13,455 bases of DNA, taken from NCBI GenBank assembly GCA_017610225.1, contig JAFCCM010000047.1, positions 1 to 13,455 of the forward strand, given 5' to 3'. The notes under the pieces are model-generated. The model was not told the DNA's origin. It did no database searches and saw nothing but the letters and a program-made list of their open reading frames with translations. Every line of letters starts with the position of its first letter. The stretch's first letter is position 1. This stretch comes from Candidatus Aenigmatarchaeota archaeon (GTDB taxonomy: Archaea; Aenigmatarchaeota; Aenigmatarchaeia; CG10238-14). Of this stretch, positions 12,771-13,455 are shown in pieces. The position numbers and the translations under genes are program-made.

Positions 12771-12806
12771 TAACTTAATACATCTAATTAATCTAAGGTG
12801 TAATTA

Positions 12807-12983
12807 ATGGCTAAAAAAATATTCCCAGAGGCTGTCGCTAGACTTTATAACAGAGTTTTTGTGTGCAGAAAATGCAAAAGTAAGATCAGAACTGATTATT
12901 CTAAGGTCAAGGCTGGAAAGGTTAAATGTAGACGTTGTGGGTCGAAGGATTTAAGACCAAAAAGGAAAGAGAAAAAGGCGTAG
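12807..12983 (+). CDS. rpl40e: 50S ribosomal protein L40e (eL40)
   Basis: 58 aa. The protein has the eL40 form: a short N-terminal arm (MAKKIFPEAVARLYNRVFVC), a zinc ribbon with Cys20/Cys23 and Cys41/Cys44 (VCRKCK, CRRCGS), the conserved KIRTDYSKVKAGKVKC spacer and a basic end (LRPKRKEKKA). It is a small zinc-binding protein of the large subunit. SD AAGGTG at 12795-12800 lies six bases before ATG. The next gene begins three bases after its stop, so both are co-transcribed. Confidence 0.93.
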   Translation: MAKKIFPEAVARLYNRVFVCRKCKSKIRTDYSKVKAGKVKCRRCGSKDLRPKRKEKKA

Positions 12984-12986
12984 TTT

Positions 12987-13256
12987 ATGGACAGTAAAAT
13001 TATCAAAGAATGGCTGTCACAAGGGCTTAAACTATCTAAGGACTTTGAATTCTTCACCAGAAGGCCTAATATAGTTGTTGGGAAGGTGAAAGGTCAACTT
13101 GCTAAAGCTGAGTATACTTGTCCTTTTTGTGGGTTTCAAGGCATAGATGAAATAGAAATGGAAAAAGATTCTAAAGGTAAAAAATATAAAAGACCTAAAT
13201 TTAAGTGTTCTGGTTGTGGAAAAACTATTCGAGTTGATAGTTTAAAGAAGAAGTAA
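12987..13256 (+). CDS. Zinc-ribbon protein following eL40, hypothetical
   Basis: 89 aa. Cys45/Cys48 (TCPFCGF) and Cys74/Cys77 (CSGCGK) form a zinc ribbon with a 25-residue charged insert; the N-terminal 44 residues (WLSQGLKLSKDFEFF, then RRPNIVVGKVKGQLAK) form a basic domain. I recall similar proteins in DPANN-like archaea but no defined function. It starts three bases after the eL40 stop with no SD of its own, so translation is probably by reinitiation or coupling. A role in translation or RNA binding is suggested only by the operon. Confidence 0.8.
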   Translation: MDSKIIKEWLSQGLKLSKDFEFFTRRPNIVVGKVKGQLAKAEYTCPFCGFQGIDEIEMEKDSKGKKYKRPKFKCSGCGKTIRVDSLKKK

Positions 13257-13269
13257 TGGGTGATGTCGA

Positions 13270-13455
13270 ATGCCATTCGTCGAAATTAATTTGTGGAAAG
13301 AAAACATAGATGACACAAAAAAAGAAAAATTGATTAAAGAAATCTCAAAAGATGTGAGTGAGATTTTAGGTGCACCACTTAATGTGATAGAGGTAATAAT
13401 TAATGAAGTACCCAAAACAAATTGGGGCAAGGGTGGTATTCAGGCATCTAAATGG
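13270..13455 (+). CDS. 4-oxalocrotonate tautomerase family protein (partial at window edge)
   Basis: 62 residues visible, open to the right edge. It starts MPFVEINLWKENIDDTKK; after Met removal Pro would be the N-terminal catalytic base of this family. The rest fits: a helix (EKLIKEISKDVSEILG), then VIEVIINEVPKTNWGKGGI, corresponding to the usual EVPKENWGIGG. Members are 60-70 aa hexamers or trimers catalysing keto-enol tautomerisation; the substrate is not predictable. GGTGAT at 13259-13264 lies five bases before ATG. The visible part is near the normal full length, so the stop is probably just beyond the window. Confidence 0.88.
   Translation, partial: MPFVEINLWKENIDDTKKEKLIKEISKDVSEILGAPLNVIEVIINEVPKTNWGKGGIQASKW

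Overview
The window is an AT-rich stretch of archaeal chromosome. The evidence is the archaeal information-processing genes: a uL1-uL10(P0)-L12(P1) operon, eL40, Nop5 and fibrillarin of the C/D-box sRNP, transcription factor S, an archaeal-type S-adenosylmethionine synthetase, a Sec11-like Ser/His signal peptidase and DUF99. TATA-box promoters, GGTGAT-type Shine-Dalgarno sites and several near-leaderless starts fit this. Compact genes, short or overlapping junctions and the form of the signal peptidase and ribosomal stalk suggest a small-genome (DPANN-like) lineage, but that placement is inference. No tRNA, rRNA, CRISPR array, IS element or integrase was found.

Layout. 50-1100: a membrane-anchored coiled-coil protein, then a DUF2683/RelE-type toxin-antitoxin pair, with a near-identical copy of the last ~72 bp of the coiled-coil gene on the far side of the pair. 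1100-1712: sparse DNA with one small minus-strand gene. 1713-3499: ribosomal stalk operon L1-P0-P1, with an unusually short P0. 3564-5752: a PPC/DUF296 protein, an HD-domain hydrolase and an overlapping DHH/DHHA1 phosphoesterase. 5855-6146: a small zinc-ribbon gene overlapped by a candidate 38-aa ORF. 6143-9336 (minus strand): SAM synthetase, DUF4389 membrane protein, Nop5, fibrillarin. 9401-10871 (plus): an HTH-CBS regulator divergent from SAM synthetase, a zinc-ribbon protein with a lysine-rich tail, and an MTH1-like Nudix hydrolase. 10940-12736 (minus): DUF99, signal peptidase, TFS and a stand-alone ATP-cone protein. 12807-13455 (plus): eL40, another zinc-ribbon protein and the start of a 4-oxalocrotonate tautomerase family gene.

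How the genes fit together. Most of the window is housekeeping: ribosome stalk, rRNA 2'-O-methylation with its methyl donor made next door, transcript-cleavage factor, protein secretion and nucleotide sanitation. The more unusual points are the toxin-antitoxin cassette bounded by a duplicated gene end, an 11-bp-phased repeat in its promoter, a TFS gene that appears to start at ATA inside the upstream stop codon, a P0 lacking its acidic tail, and a CBS-domain regulator sharing a promoter region with SAM synthetase.
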